NCBI RefSeq assembly: GCF_036898825.1
Contig: NZ_JARUND010000001.1
Coordinates: 3,658,001 to 3,722,000, forward strand
Direction of reading: 5' to 3'
Source of the DNA: Streptomyces sp. B21-083
GTDB taxonomy: Bacteria; Actinomycetota; Actinomycetes; Streptomycetales; Streptomycetaceae
Length of the DNA: 64,000 nt
Both the position numbers and the translations under genes were made by a program. Below are positions 1 to 8,808 of the stretch, piece after piece. Every line of letters starts with the position of its first letter. The stretch's first letter is position 1. The notes beneath the pieces were generated by a model. It did no database searches. It saw only the letters and a list, made by a program, of their open reading frames with translations, and was not told where the DNA came from.

Positions 1-135
1 CAGGGAGTCGTCGGGGATGGGGGTCCCCCCGGTCGAGCGAAGCCGAGACTGGGGGAGGGTGAGCGGGTAGATGAGCCCCTGCTCCTCGACGGTCCGCTGC
101 CAGTCGGGGCGGGGCTCGATCGTGCGGCGCCGCAT
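1..135 (-). CDS. Glutathionylspermidine synthase family protein (N-terminal fragment)
   Basis: Partial gene running off the left end of the window; only the first 45 codons are visible. The start MRRRTIEPRPDWQ followed by TVEEQGLIYPLT is the usual N-terminus of actinobacterial glutathionylspermidine-synthase-like (ATP-grasp) proteins, which ligate an amine to a peptide carboxylate; the true substrate in Streptomyces is not known. The ATG lies 8 bases after the stop of the lipoprotein gene, so the two are probably one operon. After YPLT the reading frame passes through a dispersed GC-rich repeat (positions 19-57), giving LPQSRLRSTGGTP before the frame returns to PDDSL, which looks like family sequence. 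The gene may therefore carry an in-frame repeat insertion. Confidence 0.7.
   Translation of the reverse strand, partial: MRRRTIEPRPDWQRTVEEQGLIYPLTLPQSRLRSTGGTPIPDDSL
19..57. repeat. Dispersed Streptomyces-type GC-rich hairpin repeat inside a CDS
   Basis: The minus strand reads CCCCCAGTCTCGGCTTCGC then TCGACCGGGGGGACCCCC. Runs of C and G at the two ends can pair. I recognise this as a common dispersed element of Streptomyces chromosomes, usually intergenic. Here it is read through in frame by the synthase gene. Confidence 0.6.
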
Positions 136-143
136 GTCGGGGC

Positions 144-515
144 TCAGCCGCCCGAACTGCTGTCGCCGCCGCCGAAGCCGCCGCGGTGGACGCCGGTGCC
201 GCTGCGGTCGTCGTCGCTGCTCCCGGAACCGCCGCCGCTCTCACCGGACTTGGTGAACGAGCCGCCCTTCACCCAGCCCGACTTCTTCTTGCCGCCGTAG
301 TAGTGGGCGCCGTTGACGGCCGTGGTGGTCTTGCAGTTCTTCTCGGCGACGACCTTGTAACCCTTGGCGGCGCGGTAGCTGTCGCGGTCGACGCAGCGCT
401 TGTCGGGGTCGTCGGAGGAGCAGGCGGTGAGGGCGGCGGCGAGCAGGCCCATGCCGCCGAGGACGACGGTTCCCGAGCGGAGCTGTCCGCGCGTTCTTCT
501 GCTGGCGTCGGCCAT
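144..515 (-). CDS. Small secreted lipoprotein, Gly/Ser-rich tail
   Basis: A 123-residue predicted lipoprotein of unknown function. The ATG at 515 is preceded by GGGGAGA at proper distance, so it is preferred over an in-frame start 75 bases upstream. The N-terminus has basic residues (RRTRGQLR), a hydrophobic core (VVLGGMGLLAAALTA) and a lipobox LTAC with the lipidated cysteine at residue 32. The mature part contains three further cysteines within 50 residues (CVDRD, NCKTT), a short YHY-like segment HYYGG and a low-complexity Gly/Ser/Asp tail. It sits 8 bases upstream of the glutathionylspermidine-synthase-like gene, an arrangement I recall from other Streptomyces, suggesting a shared envelope role. 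Confidence 0.8.
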   Translation of the reverse strand: MADASRRTRGQLRSGTVVLGGMGLLAAALTACSSDDPDKRCVDRDSYRAAKGYKVVAEKNCKTTTAVNGAHYYGGKKKSGWVKGGSFTKSGESGGGSGSSDDDRSGTGVHRGGFGGGDSSSGG

Positions 516-633
516 GTCGTGTCTCCCCGTTGGCGTTTCGCAGTTTTTCGTGCAGTTTTCCGTGCAGTTTAAGGATCGTCCGAGGAGCATGTCGGCCTGC
601 CCCCCTGCTCCTCCCGCCCGTACCTCTCCCGCC

Positions 634-639
634 TAGAGT
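634..639 (+). promoter_or_regulatory. Probable -10 box for a leaderless transcript
   Basis: TAGAGT lies 6 bases upstream of the GTG at 646 and no Shine-Dalgarno sequence precedes that GTG. Transcription would start at or near the start codon. No clear -35 is seen. Confidence 0.45.
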
Positions 640-645
640 CACTTT

Positions 646-1494
646 GTGCTCTTTGGAATGGTGTGCGCGCTCAGCGCGGCGGTCTGCTTCGGTACGGCGA
701 CGGTGTTGCAGGCGGTGGCCGCGCGCGCGGCGACGGCCGGAACCGACCCGGCCGGGGGCGGTGGTCCGGGTGACGACGCGGCGTTGTTGCTGCGGGCGTT
801 GCGGCAGTGGCGGTACATCGCCGGACTGGCCCTGGACGGGCTCGGCTTCGTCTTCCAGATCGCCGCCCTGCGGTCCCTTCCGATCTACGCCGTCGGCGCG
901 GCGCTTGCCGCGAGTCTCGCCGTCACCGCGGTGGTCGCCGCCCGGCTGCTGCGTGTGCGTCTGAGCGGGGTGGAGTGGGCCTCGGTGGGGGTGGTGTGCG
1001 CCGGGCTGGGAATGCTGGGGCTGGCGTCGGGCACGGAGGGGGACCGTGCGGGGACGGACACGCTGAGGTACGCGATGCTCGCGACCGGCGTGGGCGTGCT
1101 GGTCCTGGGTCTGCTGGGCGGGAGGTTGCCGGAGCGGGGACGGGGGCTGGCGCTCGGGTTGGCGGCCGGGTTCGGGTTCGGGGTGGTCGAGGTGTCGGTG
1201 CGGCTCATCGATGACGTGTCGGTGGGGGCGCTGGTGAGCAACGCGGCGGTGTACGCGCTGGTGGTGGGAGGCGGGGCGGCGTTTCTGGCGCTCACGTCGG
1301 CGTTGCAGCGGGGGGCTGTGACCGTGCCGACGGCGGGGATGGTGATCGGGGAGACGATCGGGCCCGCGCTGATCGGGGTGGTGTGGCTGGGGGACCGTAC
1401 CCGGGAGGGGCTGGGGTGGCTGGCGGTCGCGGGGTTCGCGGTCGCCGTGGTGGGGGCGTTGGCGTTGGCCCGGTTCGGTGAGGCGCCGGAATAG
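646..1494 (+). CDS. DMT-superfamily (EamA-like) membrane transporter
   Basis: A 282-residue integral membrane protein with about nine or ten hydrophobic helices and very few charged residues. It has the look of a drug/metabolite transporter: the first helix starts at residue 1 (LFGMVCALSAAVCFGTATV), the helices form two similar halves, and the last segment VIGETIGPALIGVVWLGDR resembles the end of the EamA repeat. Length matches the family (about 280-300). Substrate cannot be told. The GTG at 646 has no ribosome-binding site but a TAGAGT box 6 bases upstream, so a leaderless message is likely. It stands alone between the divergent lipoprotein gene and a convergent DUF3050 gene. Confidence 0.75.
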   Translation: MLFGMVCALSAAVCFGTATVLQAVAARAATAGTDPAGGGGPGDDAALLLRALRQWRYIAGLALDGLGFVFQIAALRSLPIYAVGAALAASLAVTAVVAARLLRVRLSGVEWASVGVVCAGLGMLGLASGTEGDRAGTDTLRYAMLATGVGVLVLGLLGGRLPERGRGLALGLAAGFGFGVVEVSVRLIDDVSVGALVSNAAVYALVVGGGAAFLALTSALQRGAVTVPTAGMVIGETIGPALIGVVWLGDRTREGLGWLAVAGFAVAVVGALALARFGEAPE

Positions 1495-1514
1495 GTCACG
1501 CCCCCGGCGCCCTT

Positions 1515-1626
1515 ACCCGTCCCGTCCCGTTCCTGGGGGCTGCGCCCCCAGACCCCCCACCGCGCTGAAGGCGCTTGTCCTCAAACTCCCCCAGAGGGGG
1601 ACCCCCGGACGGGCTGAAGGGGTGGG
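1515..1626. repeat. Dispersed GC-rich Streptomyces intergenic repeat with two hairpins
   Basis: The intergenic space between two convergent genes holds a composite repeat typical of Streptomyces. One hairpin is TGGGGGC/TGC/GCCCCCA at 1534-1550, and another is CCCCC/AGA/GGGGG at 1588-1600. The minus strand contains the familiar CGCCTTCAGCGCGGTGGGG and GGGGGCGCAGCCCCCAGG segments. It could act as a bidirectional transcription end for the transporter and the DUF3050 gene; that role is inferred. Confidence 0.65.
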
Positions 1627-1647
1627 CCGGCGGGGAGAAGGCCCGGT

Positions 1648-2427
1648 TCACCCCATCGCGCCGACCACCCCGTCCCACAACCGCACCCTCGCCTCCAGGG
1701 CGTCCGTCGCCGTCTCCGCCGCCTCCGCCCAGTGGGTGTCGCTCGTACCGCACAGGTCCGCGACCATCTGCATCGCCATGGGCGTGTGCTGCTCGCCGTC
1801 GACCTCGATGTGGCGGGAGAGGTAGTCGCGGAACAGGGGGAAGCTGTCGGTGCCCTCCTCCTTGATCACCTGGTCGAACATGTCCGGGATCAGATCCTCG
1901 CGGGAGAAGGCGAAGGCCGCGGCCCGGCAGTGCAGTGGACGGTCCTTGATGATCTCGAACGTGGCGCGGACGAACTCGGCTGCGGGAGCGGGGACTTGGG
2001 CGACCCGTAACGCCGAGTCCACGTCGTGCCCCTCCCCCACCAGGGCGATGAACGTGTCGATACGGGACGTGTCCGCCGTCGCCTCGCTCATGCCGGCCCG
2101 GTAGAGCTCGAAGTGGCTGGTGAAGCCGCCGTTCAGCTCGTCGCTCTCCTCCACGAGCACGATGTCGTTGATGAGGCGCCGGCTCACCTCCGACCCGCGC
2201 GGCACCCAGGGGACGTCGACACAGGTCAGCTCGCGCTGCAGCGACTTGAGCAGGGACATGAAGTCCCACACCGCGAAAACATGGTGTTCCATGAACGTCG
2301 CCAGGTGTTCCCTGGTGTTTATCAGCTGGTAAATCGGGTGAGCGGTCACTTCTTTACGCACCGGTTCGATCACGGACCGGGCCCGTTCGATTCCCTCGTG
2401 GGTCATATCCCAGTCGTACCTGGACAT
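1648..2427 (-). CDS. DUF3050 family protein (heme-oxygenase-like fold, possible diiron oxidase)
   Basis: A 259-residue protein of the DUF3050 family, all-helical and related to the heme-oxygenase-like superfamily (PqqC, TenA, HDO oxidases). Family features seen: [16 protein letters not shown] (residues about 48-63), the acidic/histidine stretch [10 protein letters not shown] followed by SHFELYRAG (about 95-115), and ITRHIEVD-like [12 protein letters not shown] near residue 210. The spaced Glu and His residues could ligate a diiron centre, as in HDO N-oxygenases, but this is inference. The ATG at 2427 is preceded by GAGGGAG; the reading frame is open 33 codons further up without a ribosome site. 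It is transcribed away from the PABA gene set across a 224-base shared promoter region, so co-regulation is plausible. Confidence 0.75.
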   Translation of the reverse strand: MSRYDWDMTHEGIERARSVIEPVRKEVTAHPIYQLINTREHLATFMEHHVFAVWDFMSLLKSLQRELTCVDVPWVPRGSEVSRRLINDIVLVEESDELNGGFTSHFELYRAGMSEATADTSRIDTFIALVGEGHDVDSALRVAQVPAPAAEFVRATFEIIKDRPLHCRAAAFAFSREDLIPDMFDQVIKEEGTDSFPLFRDYLSRHIEVDGEQHTPMAMQMVADLCGTSDTHWAEAAETATDALEARVRLWDGVVGAMG

Positions 2428-2640
2428 GAAATCTCCCTCGCGTCGGTCGAATGGCGATCGTGCAGCTATTCCACCCTCCTGGGCAAGCCCTTTCCTGAAT
2501 TCCGGGAAAGTTACCCCGAGTATCACTGAAAGAACCCCGAAAGCCGCCCTAAAGCCTGATAAAAACCAACCTTCCGGACATCCGGGAGGAGATTTCGAAA
2601 ATCTTCGTTGAATATTTGAGCGCGACCGGTTCCTGCTGCG

Positions 2641-2646
2641 TATACG
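2641..2646 (+). promoter_or_regulatory. Probable -10 box in front of the PABA operon
   Basis: TATACG ends 5 bases before the GTG at 2652, with TTGAGC 19 bases upstream as a weak -35. The arrangement suggests a leaderless mRNA. It argues against using the upstream TTG at 2616 as start, because that TTG would lie in the -35 region. Confidence 0.45.
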
Positions 2647-2651
2647 ACGGG

Positions 2652-3248
2652 GTGACCAGGAATCCCGTCACCGTCACGGTGGCGTATCAAGTGATCCCGG
2701 GCCGCGAGACCGAGTTCCACTCCTGGGGGTGGGCCGTGCTGCGTGCGAGTGCGCGTGAGCCGGGATTTCTAGGGGGTGGTGTGCTTGTCGACGGAGAGGC
2801 TGAGTGGCATGTGGTCTACCGCTTCGACAGCGAGAGTACGGCCCTGGCCTGGGAGAACTCCGCCAGTTGGGCTCAGTGGGGAGCCAGGGTCGAGGGGCTC
2901 GCCCGGGAGACCGGGCGTCGTAGCGTCCAGGGATCGAGGGTGTGGTTCGACTCCCAGGCCGACTCACCGCCGGCCGCCGCAGCGCCCACTCCACCGCGTC
3001 CCCCGGACAAGTGGAAGCTGTGGTTCGTGAATATGAGCGCGGTTTTTCCACCCGTGCTCATATTCAATCTGACCATTCTCCCGTTCCTCGGCGGCGTCAA
3101 TCCGCTCATTCGCACTTTATTGCTCTGTCTGGCCGTGACGGCACTCGTCACCTGGATTCTCATGCCGCGCCTTCAGCGCTTTTTCAAGAAATGGCTGTAT
3201 CCGCCGCTCCAGGCACTTCGTGGACGGCACAAACGGCGTACCGCCTGA
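2652..3248 (+). CDS. ABM-like (antibiotic biosynthesis monooxygenase) membrane protein
   Basis: A 198-residue protein with an N-terminal dimeric alpha/beta-barrel-type segment ([19 protein letters not shown] then [14 protein letters not shown]; residues 5-100), as in ABM/YgiN-like domains. A proline-rich linker follows. The C-terminal half has two membrane helices ([37 protein letters not shown]) and a basic tail. ABM-domain membrane proteins are widespread and mostly uncharacterised. The start is placed at GTG 2652 because of the -10 box just upstream. It is the first gene of the PABA set, 45 bases before pabAB. Whether it acts on the pathway product or is only a passenger is unknown. Confidence 0.65.
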   Translation: MTRNPVTVTVAYQVIPGRETEFHSWGWAVLRASAREPGFLGGGVLVDGEAEWHVVYRFDSESTALAWENSASWAQWGARVEGLARETGRRSVQGSRVWFDSQADSPPAAAAPTPPRPPDKWKLWFVNMSAVFPPVLIFNLTILPFLGGVNPLIRTLLLCLAVTALVTWILMPRLQRFFKKWLYPPLQALRGRHKRRTA

Positions 3249-3293
3249 CGACGGCCTGAACGACGGCATGAACGATGCAAGGGAGGTGGGCGG

Positions 3294-5570
3294 GTGAAGA
3301 CCCTGCTCATCGACAATTATGACTCGTACACGTACAACCTGTTCCAGCTGATCGCGGAGGTCAACGGCGAGGAGCCGTCGGTGATCCGCAACGACGCGCT
3401 GACCAGCAGAGTCGACAGTCTGCTGGAATTCGACAAGTTCGACAACGTGGTCGTCTCCCCGGGACCCGGGCACCCCGCCACCCCCCGCGATTTCGGGATC
3501 AGCGCACGTGTACTGGCCGAGTCCCGGATACCCGTCCTGGGCGTCTGCCTGGGCCATCAGGGCATCGCGCTCGGCGAGCGCGGCGGGATCGAGCCCGCCC
3601 CTGAGCCCCGCCACGGGTATCTCTCGACGATCCGGCACGACGAGCGGGACCTCTTCAAGGGCCTGCCGCAGAACTTCACCGCCGTGCGCTACCACTCCCT
3701 CGCCGTGCGCGAGCCGCTGCCCGACACCCTTGAGGCCACCGCCTGGGCCGAGGACGGCGTGCTGATGGGCCTGCGGCACCGAACGCGCCCCCTGTGGGGA
3801 GTGCAGTTCCACCCGGAGTCGGTCCTGACCGAGTACGGACGCCGCATGCTCATGAACTTCCGCAACCTCACGGCGGAACGCGCCCGCAAGCTCCGTGCCA
3901 AGAACACGGCCGTCACCCGTACCGCGGCCGCGATGCCCGAGTTCTCCTCCCCGGTGCTCGTCCCCCGGACCACCCGTGTTCCCGCCCAGCGCCGCTCCCC
4001 CCAGCAGCGTCCCACCCACCGTCTCCACACCCGCCGGATCGCCACCGCCGTGGACACGGAGGCCGCGTTCGGCCGGATGTACGCCGGCTCGCCGCGCGCG
4101 TTCTGGCTGGACAGTTCGCAGGTCGAGAAGGGGCGGTCACGGTTCTCGTTCTTCGGGGACGGGTCCGGCCCGCTCGCCGAGTTCGTGCGCTACGACGTCA
4201 CGAGCGGCGTCTGTGAGATCGAGCGGGACGGACGGCCGACACGCAAGGTCAGGGCGAGCGTCTTCGACTACCTGAAGCGGCAGTTGACGAACCGTCATGT
4301 CGACGCCACCGGCCTGCCGTTCGACTTCACCGGCGGCTACGTCGGCTACTTCGGGTACGAGACGAAGGCCGACTGCGGAGCCTCGCCCAACGTCCACCGG
4401 GCCCAGACCCCGGACGCCTGCTGGCTGTTCGCCGACCGGCTGATCGCGGTCGACCACCAGGAGGGCTACACGTACGCGGTCTGTGTCGCCGAGGACACTC
4501 CGCAGGCCACACTGGAGGCCGCCGACTGGCTCGACAGCGCCTTGGCCCAGCTCTCCTTCGTGTCCGGGGAACAGCCGTCGCCGCCCGTACCGGCCGCCGA
4601 GCCGGACCTCGCCGCCGCCGAACCGTGGCTGGTGCGCGACCGGGCCACCTATCTCGCCGACATCGCGGCCTGCCGACGGGAGTTGACGGCCGGCACGAGT
4701 TACGAGGTCTGTCTGACCAACGCCGCGCGGATGCCGGCCCCGCGGGACGCGTACGACTACTACCGGGTCCTGCGCCGGGTCAACCCGGCTCCGTACTCGG
4801 CCTTCCTTCGGTTCGGGGACCTCGATGTGGCCGGCTCCTCCCCCGAGCGGTTCCTGCGGATCACCCGGGACGGCATGGCCGAGGCAAGGCCCATCAAGGG
4901 CACCGCCCCGCGCGGCCACGAACCGGCGGAGGACGACCGGCTCCGCGACTCGCTCGCCGCCGACGACAAGACGCGCGCCGAGAACCTGATGATCGTCGAC
5001 CTGCTCCGCAACGACCTGGGCCAGGTCTGCCGCACCGGCACGGTCCGTGTCTCCCGGCTCATGGTCGCCGAGACGTACGCCACCGTGCACCAGCTCGTCT
5101 CCTACGTCGAGGGACGGCTGCGTGAGGGCACCGGCGCGGTCGACGCGGTCCGCGCCTGCTTCCCCGGCGGCTCCATGACCGGCGCGCCCAAGCTCCGCAC
5201 GATGGAGATCATCGACTCGCTGGAGACCGAGGCCCGTGGCGTGTACTCGGGGGCCCTCGGCTATCTGGGATGCAGCGGCGGCGCCGATCTCAGCATCGTC
5301 ATCCGGACTGCCGTGATCGCCGGCGACGAGATGCAGTTGGGCGCGGGCGGCGCGATCGTCCTCGGCTCGGACCCGGTCGCGGAGTACGACGAGATGCTGC
5401 TGAAGACGGCCGCACAGATGCGCGCCTACGAGGAGTACCAGCAGCGGCACGAGGGCGACCGGGCGCATGAGAAGTATCCGGAGCACCAGAAGTACCAGAG
5501 GTATTCGGAGTACCCGGAGTACGAGCGGTCCTCGTCGCTGTCGGCCGCCGCCGAGGAGGCCGCCCGATGA
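3294..5570 (+). CDS. pabAB: Fused aminodeoxychorismate synthase PabAB
   Basis: A 758-residue fusion that makes 4-amino-4-deoxychorismate from chorismate and glutamine. The N-terminal glutamine amidotransferase (residues 1-195) has nucleophile C85 in GVCLGHQG and H173/E175 in QFHPES. After a proline-rich linker comes the chorismate-binding domain (about 255-712) with PIKGT (K535, the PabB-type lysine), FPGGSMTGAPK (623-633) and GAGGAIV. The glutaminase-first order fits actinobacterial PabAB, not PhzE or a TrpEG fusion. The GTG follows AAGGGAGGTG. A tyrosine/glutamate-rich low-complexity tail (712-745, repeated EY/KY pairs) follows the catalytic domain. The gene overlaps the next ligase by ATGA. 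PabAB next to ligases rather than folate genes points to secondary metabolism. Confidence 0.93.
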   Translation: MKTLLIDNYDSYTYNLFQLIAEVNGEEPSVIRNDALTSRVDSLLEFDKFDNVVVSPGPGHPATPRDFGISARVLAESRIPVLGVCLGHQGIALGERGGIEPAPEPRHGYLSTIRHDERDLFKGLPQNFTAVRYHSLAVREPLPDTLEATAWAEDGVLMGLRHRTRPLWGVQFHPESVLTEYGRRMLMNFRNLTAERARKLRAKNTAVTRTAAAMPEFSSPVLVPRTTRVPAQRRSPQQRPTHRLHTRRIATAVDTEAAFGRMYAGSPRAFWLDSSQVEKGRSRFSFFGDGSGPLAEFVRYDVTSGVCEIERDGRPTRKVRASVFDYLKRQLTNRHVDATGLPFDFTGGYVGYFGYETKADCGASPNVHRAQTPDACWLFADRLIAVDHQEGYTYAVCVAEDTPQATLEAADWLDSALAQLSFVSGEQPSPPVPAAEPDLAAAEPWLVRDRATYLADIAACRRELTAGTSYEVCLTNAARMPAPRDAYDYYRVLRRVNPAPYSAFLRFGDLDVAGSSPERFLRITRDGMAEARPIKGTAPRGHEPAEDDRLRDSLAADDKTRAENLMIVDLLRNDLGQVCRTGTVRVSRLMVAETYATVHQLVSYVEGRLREGTGAVDAVRACFPGGSMTGAPKLRTMEIIDSLETEARGVYSGALGYLGCSGGADLSIVIRTAVIAGDEMQLGAGGAIVLGSDPVAEYDEMLLKTAAQMRAYEEYQQRHEGDRAHEKYPEHQKYQRYSEYPEYERSSSLSAAAEEAAR

Positions 5571-7171
5571 CGACGCACCCGTCCACCACCACCGCTCCCC
5601 CCGCGCCCACATCCCTGTCCGCGCCCTTACCCCCCGATGCCGGCGCCCCCGGCAACCTCGCCGCCCATCTCGTCGCCCTCGCCGAGGGGCGCGGCTGGAG
5701 TGACCGGCCCGCCTTCCACCAGAGCCAGCAGGGGCACAGGTCCTGGACGCACGGGGAGGTGCACGACCTGGCCGCCCGTACGGCGACGGTGCTCGCCCGG
5801 CACGGGGTGGGCGCCGGCGACCGGGTGGTCCTCGCGCTGCCCGACGGCATCACCTGGGTGACCGCCTTCCTCGCCTTGGCCCGGCTCGGTGCCGTGGCCG
5901 TCCTGGTCAACCCCGAACTCCCGCCCACCGACCACGCGTTCATGACCGAGGACGCCGAGGCCGTGCTGTGCGTGACCGGACCGGGGCTGGAGGAGGCCGC
6001 CGGAGACGCGGGACGTTTCGCGGGCCGGCCCCTCCTCGGCGCCGACCAGCTCACCGCCCTCGCCCCCACCGCCGAACCGGCCACCGACGCCCACCCGGTG
6101 GACGCGCACACTCCCCTGTACGTGCAGTACACGTCCGGAACCACCGGGCGTCCCAAGGGAGTTGTGCACTGTCATGGCGACCCGAAGACCTACCACGACC
6201 TCATCGGGCACCGTCTGCTGCGGATAACCCAGGACGACGTCACCCTCTCCGTCTCCAAGCTGTACTTCGCCTACGGCTTCGGCAACGCCTTCGTCTTCCC
6301 GCTCTTCTCCGGCTCGTCGGCCGTCCTGGTCGACCGGCGTCCGGCCCCGGCCGCCGTCGACGAACTCGTGGCCCGGCACCGGGTGACGCTGCTCTACTCC
6401 GTGCCGTCCGCCTACGCGGCCCTGGTCGCCGACCGGGGCAACGGCCACCAGGCCTGCTTCGCCTCCGTACGGGCCGCCGTATCGGCCGGTGAGGGGCTGC
6501 CGGACGGGCTCGGGCAGCAGGTCGGTGAGCTGCTCGGCGCGCCGGTGCTGCAGCAGATCGGCTCGACGGAGGCCGGACACGCCTTCTGCGCCAACAGCCT
6601 CGACCACAACCACCCCGGCACGGTCGGTCGTCCCGTCCCCGGGTTCGAGGTCGAACTGCGGGACCGTGCCGGGCTTCCGTTGTCCGACGCCGAGGCCGCC
6701 GACGGAGGTGAGGGCGAACTCTGGGTGCGGGGACCCACGTTGACGAGCGGGTACCTCAACCGGCCCGACGAGAACGCCCGTTCACTGGTCGGCGGCTGGC
6801 TGGCGACCCGGGACCGGGCGGTGCGTGAACCGGACGGCAGCTACCGGCATCTGGGCCGCGCCGACGACATGGAGATGGTCGGCGGCATCACGATCTCGCC
6901 GCTGGAGGTGGAGGCCGTACTGCGCACCCACCCGGCGGTGCGGGAGATCGCCGTCGCCGCACTCACCGACGAGCGGGGCTTCAGCAGACTGCGTGCCTTC
7001 GTCGTCCCCGTCGGCCCGGCCAGGGCAGGGCTGGAGACCGAACTGATCGAGCTCGCCCGCGCCCGTCTCGCCGCTTTCAAGGTCCCCCGGAGCGTCAGCT
7101 TCGTCCCGTCGCTGCCTCGCACCTCGACGGGGAAGCTCCGCCGCCATCTGGTCCGCCAGGGCGCCTGGTGA
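5567..7171 (+). CDS. Benzoate-CoA ligase-like adenylate-forming enzyme
   Basis: A 534-residue ANL-superfamily ligase that activates a carboxylic acid as acyl-AMP and most likely transfers it to CoA. Motifs: YTSGTTGRPKG (188-198, phosphate loop), QQIGSTEAGHAF (A5), GGITISPLEVE (A8 hinge region) and TSTGKLRR with catalytic lysine at 523. The segments SKLYFAYGFGNAF and HNHPGTVGRPVPGFEVELRD resemble benzoate-/4-hydroxybenzoate-CoA ligases. The substrate is inferred to be PABA or a derivative because pabAB lies directly upstream with a 4-base ATGA overlap. An Ala/Pro/Thr-rich leader of about 25 residues precedes the domain. The next ligase gene starts at or near its stop. Confidence 0.85.
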   Translation: MTTHPSTTTAPPAPTSLSAPLPPDAGAPGNLAAHLVALAEGRGWSDRPAFHQSQQGHRSWTHGEVHDLAARTATVLARHGVGAGDRVVLALPDGITWVTAFLALARLGAVAVLVNPELPPTDHAFMTEDAEAVLCVTGPGLEEAAGDAGRFAGRPLLGADQLTALAPTAEPATDAHPVDAHTPLYVQYTSGTTGRPKGVVHCHGDPKTYHDLIGHRLLRITQDDVTLSVSKLYFAYGFGNAFVFPLFSGSSAVLVDRRPAPAAVDELVARHRVTLLYSVPSAYAALVADRGNGHQACFASVRAAVSAGEGLPDGLGQQVGELLGAPVLQQIGSTEAGHAFCANSLDHNHPGTVGRPVPGFEVELRDRAGLPLSDAEAADGGEGELWVRGPTLTSGYLNRPDENARSLVGGWLATRDRAVREPDGSYRHLGRADDMEMVGGITISPLEVEAVLRTHPAVREIAVAALTDERGFSRLRAFVVPVGPARAGLETELIELARARLAAFKVPRSVSFVPSLPRTSTGKLRRHLVRQGAW

Positions 7172-7221
7172 ACACGGGGACCGCCGCGACCACCAGCCGT
7201 ACTTCAGAAGGGAACGGGCGC

Positions 7222-8808
7222 ATGCCACAGCCGCAGCCCCTGCTCGCCGACCGCGGTTTCTATCTGGGCCCGATGTTCCGGCGGGCCGCCGACCGCCACG
7301 GAGCCGTCTTCGTCACCCTGGACCGTCCGCTCGACGTCAGCCCCGACCTCGGAGTCGATCTCAACTACACCCAACTGGCCGATGTGATCGAGGAGTTGTC
7401 GGCCCGGTTGTGGGCGGCCGGGGTGCGACCCTCGGAGCAGGTGGTCGTCCACAAGACGGACAACGTCGACATCGTGCTGCTGACCTGCGCCGTCTCCCGT
7501 ATCGGCGCGGTCCCCGTGCTGCTCTCCCCCGGCCTCGCCGGACCGGTCGTCGGCCAGCTGCTGGCCCGTCTGCACCGCCCCTGGTTGCTCACCGACAGCG
7601 CCAAACTCACCGGCCCGCTGCGCGAGTTGGACATCTCCCCGCTGGTACGCCGGACTCTCGCCGTGAACGCCGACGCCGGCGCCGACGCGCCCGACGCCGA
7701 GCCGCTGGCGATGTACGCGGGTGCCGAACCCGCCGCCCCGGTCCGCCTCCACCCTCGCGAACCCGCCCTGATCACCCACAGCTCGGGCACCACCGGCATC
7801 CCCAAGCTCGCCGTGCACTGCGCGAACACCATGTGGAACCGTCTCGTACCGCAGCAGGCGATGGGCTGGCCCACACGCGGTGAGACGGCCGCGCTGCACA
7901 TGTCGTTCGTGCACTCGCGCTTCTACCATCTCCTCGGCGTGCTCCTGCACTTCGGCAGCCCACTGCTCCTGATCACCGACCCGACCCCGGCCGCCGTGGG
8001 CCCGCTGCTCGCCCGCCACCGCCCGGGGATCGTCGAGACGCACCCCAACACCTTCGTCCTGTGGGAGGAGTTGGCGGACGCGCCGGGCCAACCCCTTTCG
8101 CGCGTACGGTCGTACGGCTCGACGTTCGACGCGATCCACCCCCGGACCGTACGACGATTGCTGAACGCCTCGAAGCGCCGTAGCCCCTGGCTGATCCAGC
8201 TGTACGGGCAGAGCGAGACCGGGCCCGTCGCCTTCCAGTGGTTCACCCGGCGCAGTGTCGCGAAGATGGACGGCCGCCGGGTCGGGATCGGGATACCCGG
8301 CTTCACCCGGGTCCGGGTCACGGACGACGACGGCAGGCCCGCCGCGCCCGGAAAGCCGGGGCGCATCGAGGCCCGTACACGCGGACGCATCCTCACCTAC
8401 CTCGGGGCACGCGAGCAGTACCAGCGCCAGCTCGACGGCGGGGGATGGTGGCAGATGGGCGACATGGGCTACCGGAGCAGGCTCGGCGCGCTGTATCTCA
8501 TCGACCGCGAGGTCGACCAGATCGACTCCGTGCACAGCAACCTGGAGGTCGAGGACACGCTGATGGACCGGCTGGAGGAGCTGCGCGAGGTCGTCATCGT
8601 GCCGGGCGCCGACCGTGAGCCGGTGCCCGTGGTCTGCGTACGGGACGAGCTGCCGTTGGACCCGGACCGCTGGCGCCAGGCGACCGCCGATCTGCCGACG
8701 ATGGCCGAGCCCCGGCAGTGGCGGTTCGAGGAGCTGCCGATGACGGCGACGTGGAAGGTGAAACGGGTGGAGATCACCCGCATGCTGGCCGAGGGCGCGC
8801 GCGCATGA
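7222..8808 (+). CDS. Second adenylate-forming ligase (AMP-binding protein)
   Basis: A 528-residue ANL-family enzyme distinct from the upstream ligase. Motifs: THSSGTTGIPKLAVH (phosphate loop), LYGQSETGPVAF (A5), WWQMGDMGYR and IDREVDQID in place of the usual GRxxD hinge, and a late lysine in MTATWKVKR. ATG 7222 is chosen because GAAGGGA precedes it; an alternative GTG at 7168 overlaps the stop of the previous gene (GTGA) and would add 18 poorly structured residues. Its presence beside a benzoate-CoA-type ligase suggests a different job: activating a partner acid, or a second activation of the product for amide or ester formation. That is inference. The stop overlaps the next gene by ATGA. Confidence 0.8.
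   Translation: MPQPQPLLADRGFYLGPMFRRAADRHGAVFVTLDRPLDVSPDLGVDLNYTQLADVIEELSARLWAAGVRPSEQVVVHKTDNVDIVLLTCAVSRIGAVPVLLSPGLAGPVVGQLLARLHRPWLLTDSAKLTGPLRELDISPLVRRTLAVNADAGADAPDAEPLAMYAGAEPAAPVRLHPREPALITHSSGTTGIPKLAVHCANTMWNRLVPQQAMGWPTRGETAALHMSFVHSRFYHLLGVLLHFGSPLLLITDPTPAAVGPLLARHRPGIVETHPNTFVLWEELADAPGQPLSRVRSYGSTFDAIHPRTVRRLLNASKRRSPWLIQLYGQSETGPVAFQWFTRRSVAKMDGRRVGIGIPGFTRVRVTDDDGRPAAPGKPGRIEARTRGRILTYLGAREQYQRQLDGGGWWQMGDMGYRSRLGALYLIDREVDQIDSVHSNLEVEDTLMDRLEELREVVIVPGADREPVPVVCVRDELPLDPDRWRQATADLPTMAEPRQWRFEELPMTATWKVKRVEITRMLAEGARA

Noticed and set aside
2616..2651. TTG 2616 as start of the ABM-like gene
   Set aside because: It falls in the proposed -35 element, and the extra 12 residues are unlike the family start; GTG 2652 follows the -10 box.
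3294..5570. PhzE or anthranilate synthase fusion
   Set aside because: The glutaminase domain comes first and PIKGT with the PabB lysine is present; PhzE has the reverse domain order.
4137..5612. 491-codon minus frame over pabAB
   Set aside because: Shadow frame; the plus strand has all catalytic motifs of PabAB.
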